A stretch of DNA of 42,007 nucleotides, taken from an uncultured Mycoplasmatota bacterium. GTDB lineage: Bacteria; Bacillota_I; Bacilli_A; RF39; UBA660. Where the stretch lies: NCBI GenBank assembly GCA_946528555.1, contig CAMMYS010000037.1:1-42007 (forward strand), given 5' to 3'. A model generated the notes under the pieces. It had not been told where the DNA came from. It worked only from the letters and a program-made list of their open reading frames with translations, and did no database searches. A program made the position numbers and the translations under genes. Position 1 is the first letter of the stretch. Every line of letters begins with the position of its first letter. Shown here piece after piece: positions 14,796 to 22,994 of this stretch.

Positions 14796-14946
14796 AATTT
14801 TTATCCTCCTTTCTTTTAAGGTGGCCGTACTATAAAAATTAATAAAAAAGTACGCAGTCACCATATTGAGTGACTCCGTACTTATAAAAGTTCGTGTAGG
14901 TTTTACCCCGAGATAGCTAACCTAATTGTATATATCTCCTCACTTG
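14796..14946 (-). promoter_or_regulatory. leader RNA with terminator and competing hairpins (candidate attenuator or riboswitch)
   Basis: From 5' to 3' on minus: GAGATA and TATCTC can pair, and AGGTT in their loop can pair with AACCT just downstream, giving an H-type pseudoknot. Then arm A (14869-14883) pairs with arm B (14848-14862) over 14 of 15 positions, followed by a T run (intrinsic terminator). Arm C (14820-14831) repeats AGTACGG of arm A and can pair with arm B instead. No named riboswitch class was recognised. The fold is hand-drawn. Confidence 0.6.
14842..14883 (-). terminator. attenuator terminator upstream of the ABC operon
   Basis: A 15-base stem with one internal G-G mismatch (AAGTACG..AGTCAC / GTGACT..CGTACTT) followed by six T, placed before any operon gene. 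Confidence 0.8.
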
Positions 14947-14952
14947 CTTGCA

Positions 14953-14981
14953 AGTTTAACACAAAATTATATGTTTGTCAA
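14953..14981 (-). promoter_or_regulatory. promoter of the ABC exporter operon
   Basis: TTGACA (14976-14981), a 17-base spacer, TAAACT (14953-14958); it starts one base after the thrS stop codon. Confidence 0.7.
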
Positions 14982-14982
14982 A

Positions 14983-16740
14983 TTATTTATGTTTTTCTTT
15001 AATTTCCTTTTTAATTAATTCAATAAAATCTTTTTGACTTAAGTTAGAAGTATCATTACTTCCATAGCATCTATAACTAATTGATTTATTTTCTTTTTCT
15101 TTATCTCCTAGTATAAGAGCATATGGTATTTTATTAATAACGCTTTCTCTCATCTTATAACTTAATTTTTCTTCTCTATCGTCAAGTTTAACTCTAATTC
15201 CTTCTGCTTCTAACATATCAAATATTTCATGAGCATAATCTAAATGATATTCATTATTTACTGGAATAATATTTACTTGAACTGGACTTAACCATAATGG
15301 TAAAGCGCCTTTAGTTTCTTCAAGAATATAAGCCATAAATCTATCAAGTGAACCTAAGATTGCTCTATGAAGAACAACTGGTGTTTTCTTTTCACCATTT
15401 TTATCTATATATTTTAGGTCAAACTTAGCAGGTAAACAGAAATCTAATTGACAAGTTGATAATGTATATTCATTACCTACTGCTGGTTTAACATTAACAT
15501 CTAATTTAGGTCCATAGAAAGCTGCTTCACCTATTTCTTCAGTATATTCAATACCAAGTTCATTTAATACTTCACGTAATTCATTTTCTGCTTTATTCCA
15601 CATTTCATCATCTGGATGATATTTTTCTTTATCCTCAGGATCTCTTAATGATAAAACACATCTATAGTTTGTAATATTAAAATCTTTATATACATCAAAT
15701 ATTAAATCTACTACACTCTTAAACTCATCTTTAATTTGTTCTGGTGTTACGAATAGATGGGCATCATTTTGACAGAAGTGTCTTCCTCTTTCAATACCTT
15801 TTACTGCTCCTGAAGCTTCATATCTAAAATCATGAGCTATTTCACCTATTCTTATTGGTAAATCTTTATATGAGTGTAATGTATTTGAATAAATCATCAT
15901 ATGATGAGGACAGTTCATTGGTCTTAATACAAAACTTTCACCATCTAATTCCATTGCTGGGAACATATTATCTTTATAGTGATCCCAGTGACCACTTGTT
16001 TTATATAAATCAACAGTTCCGACACATGGAGTTAATACATGTTGGTATCCTAATTTCTTTTCTTTACCTTTGATATAATTTTCTAATTCTTCCCATATAA
16101 TATAACCATTTGGTAAAAACATTGGTAAACCTCTACCAACCAAATCATCAGACATAAATATTCCTAGATCTTTACCAATTTTTCTATGATCTCTTTCTTT
16201 AGCTTCTTCAAGTTCATGTAGATATTCATTTAAATCTTCTTCATTATCATATGCTACTCCATATATTCTTTGTAGCATCTTATTCTTAGCATCGCCTTTC
16301 CAATAAGCTCCGCTAACTTTTAATAATTTGAAGTATTTAATCTTTTTAGTTGATTCAACATGTGGTCCTCTGCAAAGATCAATAAAATCATCTTGTTTGT
16401 AAGCAGAAATAACAGTTTCATTTTCATCCATTCTACTAATTAAGTCTTGCTTATATTCATCATCTTTAAACATTTCTAAAGCTTCTTCTTTAGATAATTC
16501 AATTCTTTTAATTAATTTATCTGACTTAGAAATTTTTTTCATTTCTTTTTCAATTGCAGGTAAATCTTCTTCAGTTAATGTAACATCTCCTAAATCAATA
16601 TCATAGTAAAACCCTTCATCAATTACTGGTCCAACCCAATATTTTGCTTGTGGATATAGATGTTTAACAGCATGTGCAAGTAAATGAGCACAGCTGTGAT
16701 TTAACATATTTAATTTTTCATCATTTTTAATTTCTTTCAT
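14983..16740 (-). CDS. thrS: threonyl-tRNA synthetase lacking the TGS domain
   Basis: Class II synthetase charging tRNA-Thr. The protein begins at the editing domain: HSCAHLLAH near residue 15 and LCRGPH (Cys and His) supply the conserved editing-site residues. The catalytic core has the zinc ligands in MNCPHH, NDAHLF and VVLHR, motif 2 FRYEAS, and a C-terminal anticodon-binding domain (VQVNIIPVN onward). At 585 aa it is about 60 shorter than Bacillus ThrS because the N-terminal TGS domain is absent. This is not a start error, as the stop of the upstream gene lies two bases before the ATG. A Thr T-box controls the operon. Confidence 0.96.
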   Translation of the reverse strand: MKEIKNDEKLNMLNHSCAHLLAHAVKHLYPQAKYWVGPVIDEGFYYDIDLGDVTLTEEDLPAIEKEMKKISKSDKLIKRIELSKEEALEMFKDDEYKQDLISRMDENETVISAYKQDDFIDLCRGPHVESTKKIKYFKLLKVSGAYWKGDAKNKMLQRIYGVAYDNEEDLNEYLHELEEAKERDHRKIGKDLGIFMSDDLVGRGLPMFLPNGYIIWEELENYIKGKEKKLGYQHVLTPCVGTVDLYKTSGHWDHYKDNMFPAMELDGESFVLRPMNCPHHMMIYSNTLHSYKDLPIRIGEIAHDFRYEASGAVKGIERGRHFCQNDAHLFVTPEQIKDEFKSVVDLIFDVYKDFNITNYRCVLSLRDPEDKEKYHPDDEMWNKAENELREVLNELGIEYTEEIGEAAFYGPKLDVNVKPAVGNEYTLSTCQLDFCLPAKFDLKYIDKNGEKKTPVVLHRAILGSLDRFMAYILEETKGALPLWLSPVQVNIIPVNNEYHLDYAHEIFDMLEAEGIRVKLDDREEKLSYKMRESVINKIPYALILGDKEKENKSISYRCYGSNDTSNLSQKDFIELIKKEIKEKHK

Positions 16741-16742
16741 TT

Positions 16743-17234
16743 TTATTCCTCCTCTAATTTAATTTTATAATCATTTCTTCTATATTTCTTTGTTATTGAT
16801 ATTCCTCTATCATGTAATTCTCTTCTAGCACAGGTTTGGTTTCTTGGGGAACTAAATTTTCTTCTTAAAAGTTGTCTTAATTCATATTCATTTAATTTTG
16901 AATAATCATAGTGTTCATCATCTACCTTAATACCAGGTTCTGCATGCCTTTCAACTTGCATTTCATCTTCTAATTCAGTAGATAAAACAGGTGTAAAATA
17001 TGGAATAATATAATGCCCATCACTAACTAATAATATTCTTCCATATAATAAATCTTCTTTATTAGATTTAATATAAGATAATATCTCACTTTTCGTTCTA
17101 AGAGCTTTATCTTTTGCTCTAGATAATTCTGGAAATAAGACTTTAACCTCCTCGTGGGTTATTTTCTTTAAAGAATCTCCTTTAACATTACAATATCTTG
17201 ATAAGAATTTTGATAAGCTGATTGTGTCTATCAT
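16743..17234 (-). CDS. hypothetical protein co-transcribed with thrS (163 aa)
   Basis: The start is the ATG at 17234 with GGGAGGT upstream; the earlier ATG at 17273 lies in the T-box terminator. The protein is soluble. Its N-terminal 60 residues are helical (SLSKFLSRYCNVKGDSLKKI), and the C-terminal part is basic (LRQLLRRKF... ITKKYRRNDYKIK), suggesting nucleic-acid contact. No family was recognised. It is the first gene behind a threonine-type T-box and its stop is two bases from thrS, so it is induced by threonine starvation together with thrS. Confidence 0.75.
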   Translation of the reverse strand: MIDTISLSKFLSRYCNVKGDSLKKITHEEVKVLFPELSRAKDKALRTKSEILSYIKSNKEDLLYGRILLVSDGHYIIPYFTPVLSTELEDEMQVERHAEPGIKVDDEHYDYSKLNEYELRQLLRRKFSSPRNQTCARRELHDRGISITKKYRRNDYKIKLEEE

Positions 17235-17255
17235 AATATTAACCTCCCTATAAAT

Positions 17256-17452
17256 AAAAAAAGAATGATACACAGGAGTCTTACGACGGTACCATCCTTT
17301 TAATTAACTTATTTGTTTTGTAACGAGAACAACTCGTAGGCTATTAACCTCATACAATTAGTAGTAACTTTTAAACAATTACTTTAGTTCACACCAACCA
17401 CTAAATCTCTTTGCTAATTAGTTTAAAAATCTCGTCTAATTAATTAATTTAT
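17256..17452 (-). promoter_or_regulatory. T-box leader, threonine type
   Basis: T-box AAAGGATGGTACCGTCG at 17284-17300. A terminator with stem GGATGGTAC/GTATCATTC and seven T lies at 17256-17297. Upstream are the Stem I motif GGTTGGTGTGAAC and TTACTACTAATT, in which ACT at 17360-17362 is the likely Thr specifier (a second ACT is adjacent, and TAC could also be read). It precedes the 163-aa gene and thrS. Specifier choice rests on the thrS context. Confidence 0.85.
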
Positions 17453-17458
17453 ATCTAG

Positions 17459-17487
17459 ATTATAATACTTTTTTATTTGTTAAGCAA
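17459..17487 (-). promoter_or_regulatory. promoter of the thrS operon (weak -35)
   Basis: TATAAT (17459-17464); 17 bases upstream is TTGCTT (17482-17487), overlapping the end of the preceding gene. Confidence 0.45.
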
Positions 17488-18172
17488 CATCTTCTTCTAA
17501 AGTATTTGAATTAATTTTCTTAGTTTCTGCTAAAAGAACTAATTTTTTAGATAATTCTTCTAGTTCAGTACCACTTAATTCAGATAATGCTTTAGCTATA
17601 TCACTACTTGTTACTTTATTTTCTTTAGCAACCACTACTTCTGGTTCTTTTTCTACTACACTAGTGCTTTCTTTTGTAAAAGGAGTAATTTTATTACTAC
17701 TATCTTTTTCAAATTCACGTGTAATATATTCAATTGGTGTTTCTTCATCATCATAGATTTCATTAATATCTATTTTTCTTGCTTTATATGGCCCTACTTC
17801 TTCATACATAAATGCATTAGGATCATATGCAAGTGAATTATTAGCTCTTAATTCTTCATCTTTGAAAATAGCTTCATCTTCTTTAGATATATAATTTCCA
17901 TTATCTATTTCTTCTTGCATCATCATTCCAACTGGATCAGCACTATTAGTTAATTGTAATGCTTTATATGCAAAGTAAAATGGAATAAATCCTTTTAAGA
18001 AATATTTTAACCAATCATTAAATTTATATAAACTATTTTTATCTCTTTGAGTATATCCTTGCTCTCTTAGTCTTTTTCTAAGAGCAGGTACTTTTCTAAC
18101 AGAGTTTATTACAGTAATACCATATGCTGTAGATACTAATTGTGTTACAACATAAATCCAGAATATTATCAT
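17480..18172 (-). CDS. hypothetical membrane protein (230 aa)
   Basis: The start is the ATG at 18172 with AGAGGGG upstream. A longer in-frame reading starting with TTG at 18232 is really the promoter. Residues 2-22 form a membrane helix and a second hydrophobic stretch follows at about 65-82 (FLKGFIPFYFAYKAL). The rest is an acidic cytoplasmic tail (about 90-230) with a Glu/Val-rich linker and a C-terminal helix (LSELSGTELEELSKKLVLLAETK). No family was recognised. It lies between dnaI and the thrS operon, where Bacillus has ytxB/ytxC, but no similarity to those was noted. Confidence 0.72.
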   Translation of the reverse strand: MIIFWIYVVTQLVSTAYGITVINSVRKVPALRKRLREQGYTQRDKNSLYKFNDWLKYFLKGFIPFYFAYKALQLTNSADPVGMMMQEEIDNGNYISKEDEAIFKDEELRANNSLAYDPNAFMYEEVGPYKARKIDINEIYDDEETPIEYITREFEKDSSNKITPFTKESTSVVEKEPEVVVAKENKVTSSDIAKALSELSGTELEELSKKLVLLAETKKINSNTLEEDVA

Positions 18173-18203
18173 ACCTATTACCCCTCTCATAAAATGCCCG
18201 AAT

Positions 18204-18232
18204 ATTATAGCAAAATATAGAGGAATTGTCAA
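18204..18232 (-). promoter_or_regulatory. perfect consensus sigma-A promoter
   Basis: TTGACA (18227-18232), 17-base spacer, TATAAT (18204-18209), just after the dnaI stop; it drives the 230-aa membrane protein gene. Confidence 0.92.
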
Positions 18233-18241
18233 ATAAATATG

Positions 18242-19135
18242 CTAAACTCTCTTATTTTTACTTATTAATTTATCCTCTATCGTTAAGTATTTTATTCTTT
18301 CAATTATTCTTCTAGCTTTAATTTCATCAGAATCTCCTTTAATTTCACATAACACTTTTTCTAATTCATCTATTGTATAATTAGATGTAAAAAATGTAGT
18401 CAAATTGTTATCCATTCTATGCTGAAGAATAGTTCCTAATACTTCATCTCTTGACCATGATGTATTATTTTCAGCACCAATGTCATCTAATAATAAAACA
18501 TCGCAATCTAGAATTTCATCCATTATTTCATCATAATTAGAATCATTAAATGATCCTTTTAACATTTTTAAAAGTTCTGGATAATAAACATTAACTGTTT
18601 TATATCCCTTATTAGATAATTCATTTAATAATGCACTTAATATATAAGACTTACCACTACCAAAAGAACCACTTAAATATAGTCCTTTTACACTTTCACC
18701 AGATACTTTTTTCTTTAAAAAATCTTTAATATATTTTAATATACTATTTCTTTCTTTTTCATTTATTAAATCGCTAAGTGATGCATTCATAAGTACAGGT
18801 GGTGTTTTAAAGAATTTTGTATGATTTTTTAATGTATCTTCTTTAAAATATTTACATGGCTTATATTTGAACTCTAAACTATCTTTATATACTTCAGGAT
18901 AGTAAACATGACCTAATACTTCATTTTTACATTTATCAAGTCCCTTGCATTTAGAACAATTTTTAAGTTCACAAACTGTAGTTTCTAATTTAGAAGTATA
19001 TTTCATTAATACTTCTTCACTACATTTAAGTCTATTACATAATTTTTTAAATGTTTCATCACTACTTGATAAAATAAATTCTTTTCTTAAATCATCATAT
19101 ATAGCTTTTTTACTTTTATTAACAAATCTATTCAT
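18242..19135 (-). CDS. dnaI: primosomal helicase loader DnaI
   Basis: AAA+ ATPase that loads the replicative helicase at the origin. The N-terminal part carries a Cys-rich zinc-type cluster (CELKNCSKCKGLDKC, with more Cys/His after it). The C-terminal domain has Walker A SGSFGSGKS (about 155-163), Walker B VLLLDDIGAE and a later sensor region (FFTSNY). The length of 297 aa fits DnaI (about 310). Its ATG overlaps the dnaB stop codon (ATGA) with GAGGAG upstream. Confidence 0.93.
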   Translation of the reverse strand: MNRFVNKSKKAIYDDLRKEFILSSSDETFKKLCNRLKCSEEVLMKYTSKLETTVCELKNCSKCKGLDKCKNEVLGHVYYPEVYKDSLEFKYKPCKYFKEDTLKNHTKFFKTPPVLMNASLSDLINEKERNSILKYIKDFLKKKVSGESVKGLYLSGSFGSGKSYILSALLNELSNKGYKTVNVYYPELLKMLKGSFNDSNYDEIMDEILDCDVLLLDDIGAENNTSWSRDEVLGTILQHRMDNNLTTFFTSNYTIDELEKVLCEIKGDSDEIKARRIIERIKYLTIEDKLISKNKRV

Positions 19136-20400
19136 TTTCTAAACTCCTCTAAGAACTTATTAAAATCTTCATCTGCTTCTTCACTTGTAGATTCAATTTT
19201 TTCATTAAACCAAGATGGAACGATTTTTTCTTTCTTCTTAGTTTTACTATTCTTTTTATGTTCTTTTTCAGCAATAGACATTGCTTCTTCAGCTGTTTCA
19301 ATATTACTTCTTTTCCAATGACCAGCTATTGTTTCTATATATGATTTAGATAATTTATTATTATTTGTTTTTAATACATAATCAACTAGTACATTTATAA
19401 CAGCAGGATTAAGTTTTTGATCTTCTAATAATCCTTCTAATATCTCCATATCTTTACCAGTTGGTTTACCGCCTTTATATCTAGCTTTTAAGAACTCATA
19501 AGGAGAATTATTTTCAAATACTCTAATCATTCTTCCTCTATTAGTATTATTTCCATCAGCACTCTTTAAATATTCAGGTTGACTCTTAAATAATAAACTA
19601 GGTAATCTATTATCATTATTAAATTGATAATATTTTCTTGTATTTTTTCTTAAATCTTCTTTTACAATATTACCTTTTTCATTAACAGATGATCTAATAA
19701 TATCAGCCATAGTAACTGGATCTATTTCATACAAAAATGATAGATTAATTATTAATTCTCTCATACTCTTATTTAAACATTTAGGATTAAACATATCTTT
19801 ACCTATTGAGGATATTAATAAATCAAAATCATAATCTAATTCATATGTAAGTAATAGCTTATTCTTAGAAATAATATTTTCTCCTGTATATTCAAGTGTA
19901 GTATAATTTCTACTCTTGAAAACACTATCAAAACTAGCAGAAATATCTTCATAATCCTTAAGATCTACGCTTGGTTCCCTAAAAAACTCACATAATCTAT
20001 TATATTCACTTTTACCAACATTGTTATATAGAACTATATTAAAAATAGGATGAGAGAAAAACTCACTTGGTGATACTGGACTATATACTTCATATACGTA
20101 AGAATTAATATCATCTTTATGAAAATAAGTCTTTAATAAACCTATACCTTCTAATTTTAATCTAGCTTCTTTTATATTGTCTAATGTAAGTCCCATACTT
20201 GTCATTAAATGATGATGAGTTAATTCTGGAGAAATCATACTACTACCTGTTTCAGATTGTAATTTTAAGTATAAAGAAATAGCTATATTTCCAATAATTG
20301 GCATATATAACATATTTAAAACAAGTTTATCAATTTCTGATAATAAACTTTTATCAACAACTTGATATAAATCTGCAGGATATAAACTTACTTTCTTCAT
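19132..20400 (-). CDS. dnaB: replication initiation and membrane attachment protein DnaB
   Basis: Firmicutes DnaB (not the helicase), which works with DnaD and DnaI to recruit the helicase at the origin. The start is the ATG at 20400 with GAGGTAA upstream. The N-terminal winged-helix region (LLSEIDKLVLNMLYMP) and the later DnaD-like helical repeats (YEFLKARYKGGKPTGKDMEI near residue 300, the YxxxI-type region) are visible. The tail is Lys-rich. It is coupled to dnaI, and the pair upstream of thrS matches Bacillus gene order. Confidence 0.88.
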   Translation of the reverse strand: MKKVSLYPADLYQVVDKSLLSEIDKLVLNMLYMPIIGNIAISLYLKLQSETGSSMISPELTHHHLMTSMGLTLDNIKEARLKLEGIGLLKTYFHKDDINSYVYEVYSPVSPSEFFSHPIFNIVLYNNVGKSEYNRLCEFFREPSVDLKDYEDISASFDSVFKSRNYTTLEYTGENIISKNKLLLTYELDYDFDLLISSIGKDMFNPKCLNKSMRELIINLSFLYEIDPVTMADIIRSSVNEKGNIVKEDLRKNTRKYYQFNNDNRLPSLLFKSQPEYLKSADGNNTNRGRMIRVFENNSPYEFLKARYKGGKPTGKDMEILEGLLEDQKLNPAVINVLVDYVLKTNNNKLSKSYIETIAGHWKRSNIETAEEAMSIAEKEHKKNSKTKKKEKIVPSWFNEKIESTSEEADEDFNKFLEEFRK

Positions 20401-20442
20401 ATTTACCTCATCAAATAAATTATACAATATATTATAAAAATT

Positions 20443-20469
20443 AAAAAGAACTTAATCAAGTAAGTTCTT
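20443..20469 (-). terminator. terminator of the TPM/zinc-ribbon operon
   Basis: AAGAACTTA/TAAGTTCTT stem with a T run on minus, between the TPM gene and dnaB. Confidence 0.8.
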
Positions 20470-20478
20470 AATATTTTT

Positions 20479-21366
20479 TTAGAATCCGTGGCTGCCGCTT
20501 GATCCGCCGCCTCCACCGCCTCCTCCGCCTCCGCCGGAAGAGCCGCCTCCACCTGAATCTGATGGAGGATCATAAACTTTATGAGTTCCAGTCTTAATTC
20601 CTTGTACATTTTCAACACTAAATTTAATATCACAATCACTAAGTATTTCACTAGGATCTGCTTTTCTAATTTTAGATGTAGAAAGTATTCTAAAGAAACC
20701 TATAAAGAATGCTGCTACTAATGATAAAACAACATTACTAATATATCTCATTGGTTCATTTATTTTACCACCATCTAATACTGTATACATTTGTTCAAAT
20801 GCTTTTTTAGCACATGTATAATAGTCACCATAAGTAGCATTTCTATATACATTTGATGTAATAATATCTGATTTTGCATTAGTTAAATATCTTTGATTAG
20901 CTCCTTTAGATGCAATTGCTATTTTTCTATTATACATATCAATTACAAATACGCTACCATTAGCATTTCCAAATTTATTTCCTAAATAACTTAATGCAAA
21001 TGTTTCAACTGACATTCTATTAGTATCTGTAGTTTTAAATACAACATTACCATATTTAGTTAATGGTCTCATATCTTCAACTAAGTCGCTTATTCTATCT
21101 GAATCAATTAAATTAGCATCATCTTCAATTAAAATAGTATAACCATTATATTGTTCTTCATATCTATTTGAACCAGTCATTTTATCTAAATAATTATCAG
21201 TATCATAACCATAATCAACATAATTATCAGTGTTATCTAATGTTTCATTAATTAAACTTTCATTTGTTTGATTAAATTCAGTTATTAATAAAGTTTCATT
21301 TTCAGCATTTACTATTGGGATGAATATACTAAATAATAAAAATATTATAATTAATTTATTTTTCAT
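20479..21366 (-). CDS. secreted/membrane TPM-domain protein with poly-Gly tail
   Basis: 295 residues: signal peptide (MKNKLIIIFLLFSIFIPIVNA), an Asn/Thr-rich linker, and a TPM domain (about 75-195: YTILIEDDANLI, YGNVVFKTTD, GSVFVIDMYNRKIAI). A membrane helix follows at about 211-228, then a cytoplasmic-side linker and a C-terminal tail of Gly and Ser ending GSHGF. The TPM family occurs in envelope proteins often found with LemA or zinc-ribbon partners; its biochemical role is unsettled. The tail is written in GC-rich GGC/GGA codons, unlike the rest. It overlaps the zinc-ribbon gene by four bases (ATGA). Confidence 0.85.
   Translation of the reverse strand: MKNKLIIIFLLFSIFIPIVNAENETLLITEFNQTNESLINETLDNTDNYVDYGYDTDNYLDKMTGSNRYEEQYNGYTILIEDDANLIDSDRISDLVEDMRPLTKYGNVVFKTTDTNRMSVETFALSYLGNKFGNANGSVFVIDMYNRKIAIASKGANQRYLTNAKSDIITSNVYRNATYGDYYTCAKKAFEQMYTVLDGGKINEPMRYISNVVLSLVAAFFIGFFRILSTSKIRKADPSEILSDCDIKFSVENVQGIKTGTHKVYDPPSDSGGGGSSGGGGGGGGGGGSSGSHGF
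20486..20565 (-). repeat. GC-rich GGN triplet tract
   Basis: About 80 bases of tandem GGC/GGA/TCN triplets inside the TPM gene, coding the Gly/Ser tail. It is strikingly GC-rich in a window where coding sequence otherwise prefers A/T, which suggests triplet expansion by slippage. Confidence 0.75.
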
Positions 21367-22736
21367 TTTTCATCCCCTCCTCTTTTTTCAAGTTGAGGAA
21401 TCTTATTAGAACTTAATAAATTATGTTCTTCAACTAAATCCTTAAATGATATTAGAACTAATACTAATGATAATATAGCTCCCAAATAATAATATAAATC
21501 ATAAGATGTGAAGTTAAATATCAATACTAATGTAGGTATTATCATAGCTAGTAAATCTTTAAAAATGTATTGAAATTTTTTTACTTTTACTATTTCTTGA
21601 TTTTTATTTGCATAAAAATATCCTTTATCATCTAAGTGATATCTACTACTATTAATTTTAGATATTTGTGATAATGAAATAATCATTCCAGTAAGTCCTG
21701 CTATTATACCAAGAAAACATACTGTTGATGCTTTTAATACAACAAGCCAATTTATTAGTAAGAATAATATAATAGCAACTATTAATGAGAATTTAATATA
21801 CTTTTTAAAGTCAACTGGCATATCCATAGCAACTTTTCCAGTTTGACCATTAACAACTGCATAATTGATACTTTTATTATCTTTAGTTCTTATAGCTAAG
21901 AAATATACTGGAAACATTGCAATTTTTCTATCAGATACTTTAAATGGAACATAAGGATTATAACAACCATATTTTTTAAATTCCTTATTTTGTGTCATTC
22001 TCTTAGAACTATCTTTAGCTACTATTGATAAAGCATCGTTATCATATACTTCTCCAGAAACATTAGATGTATCTGCATAAAATCCACTTAAATAATTAGG
22101 ATTGAACTCTTTTCTTTCTTGATAATTAAATGGTATAGACATACTAAACTTATCATAGAAATTACTAGCTAAATCATATGACATTCCAATGTATTCAGCA
22201 TCTACATCACTAGTAACATCATAATCATCATAGTATTTATAATCACCTTTTCTATGAGTATATACACTACCATTATTTTTAGTTTTACCTTTAAATTGTA
22301 ATTGATATATTGCATATGGCATAAATATACCTCTAAACTTTTCAACTACAATATCTTCTTTCATATAATCAGGTACAAATGCTGTAGAAGATAATTTATT
22401 TTTATATGCTTGAATACATTGTTCTTTTGTTTTAGAAAATGGTATTACATAATCTGGATTTAAATCACTTTTAATCTTATCTTCTAACATTGCTTGTGAA
22501 CCACAATAACTACAGAAAGTAATTGCTGTATCATCAAAAGTCATCAATGTAGCTCCACATTGAGAACAAGAATAACTTTTAGCATTATCCAATAAAGGAT
22601 TTTTTCTTTCTTTAGCATGTTTTACAGTAACATTTAATTTTGTAGGATCAAAATCCGATCTACAATATGGGCATGTTACTGTTTGTTTGGATGGGTCGAA
22701 TCCTACTTCACCACCACAATGCGGACATTTAATCAT
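21363..22736 (-). CDS. zinc-ribbon membrane protein
   Basis: 457 residues. Two N-terminal zinc ribbons: CPHC (4/7) with CPYC, and CSQC with CSYC. A large soluble domain follows (about 90-300, with TMFPVYFLAIR-like strands), then four membrane helices in the C-terminal third (FSLIVAIILFLLINWL, CFLGIIAGLTGMI, LLAMIIPTLVLIF, YLGAILSLVLVLI). The tail is charged. Proteins with this layout occur beside TPM-domain proteins in Firmicutes, but no function is established. It is coupled to the TPM gene. Confidence 0.8.
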   Translation of the reverse strand: MIKCPHCGGEVGFDPSKQTVTCPYCRSDFDPTKLNVTVKHAKERKNPLLDNAKSYSCSQCGATLMTFDDTAITFCSYCGSQAMLEDKIKSDLNPDYVIPFSKTKEQCIQAYKNKLSSTAFVPDYMKEDIVVEKFRGIFMPYAIYQLQFKGKTKNNGSVYTHRKGDYKYYDDYDVTSDVDAEYIGMSYDLASNFYDKFSMSIPFNYQERKEFNPNYLSGFYADTSNVSGEVYDNDALSIVAKDSSKRMTQNKEFKKYGCYNPYVPFKVSDRKIAMFPVYFLAIRTKDNKSINYAVVNGQTGKVAMDMPVDFKKYIKFSLIVAIILFLLINWLVVLKASTVCFLGIIAGLTGMIISLSQISKINSSRYHLDDKGYFYANKNQEIVKVKKFQYIFKDLLAMIIPTLVLIFNFTSYDLYYYLGAILSLVLVLISFKDLVEEHNLLSSNKIPQLEKRGGDEK

Positions 22737-22748
22737 ATGGCCCTCCTA

Positions 22749-22994
22749 TTATTTTAATAAATCTTTATTTTTCTTAATGAATTTTTCAAATATTTCATTA
22801 AACTTATTGCTATCTAGTCTTTCTAAATGTTCTTCTCCATTAGTAGTATTATAAATTAAATCTCTAATAACAATATTTCTTAAATTATTAACTTGTGCAA
22901 GTAAAAGATAAGTATCACTATCTTCTTCAATAGTATCATATACTTCATATTCATTATTATCTTCTAATGTAAATATTTCAGAATCAAGCAACAT
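22749..22994 (-). CDS. DUF1292-like small protein (81 aa)
   Basis: The start is the ATG at 22994 with GGAAGGTGAG directly upstream, inside the end of the preceding gene. The product is soluble and acidic; its core (FTLEDNNEYEVYDTIEEDSDTYLLL) resembles the beta-rich DUF1292/YrzB family, but the match is by eye. It overlaps the 404-aa gene by 11 bases and is 12 bases from the zinc-ribbon gene. Confidence 0.6.
   Translation of the reverse strand: MLLDSEIFTLEDNNEYEVYDTIEEDSDTYLLLAQVNNLRNIVIRDLIYNTTNGEEHLERLDSNKFNEIFEKFIKKNKDLLK

Noticed and set aside
14796..14946. Known riboswitch class (T-box, preQ1, guanidine, fluoride) in the ABC leader
   Set aside because: No T-box, and none of the conserved cores I can recall fits; it is left as an unnamed leader.
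18172..18232. TTG start at 18232 for the 230-aa membrane protein
   Set aside because: The TTGACA...TATAAT there is a perfect promoter, and an ATG with a good ribosome binding site follows at 18172.
20403..20651. Alternative-frame ORF of Ala/Glu-rich sequence across the Gly tract
   Set aside because: It is a shadow of the GGN triplets of the TPM gene read in another frame, without a start signal.
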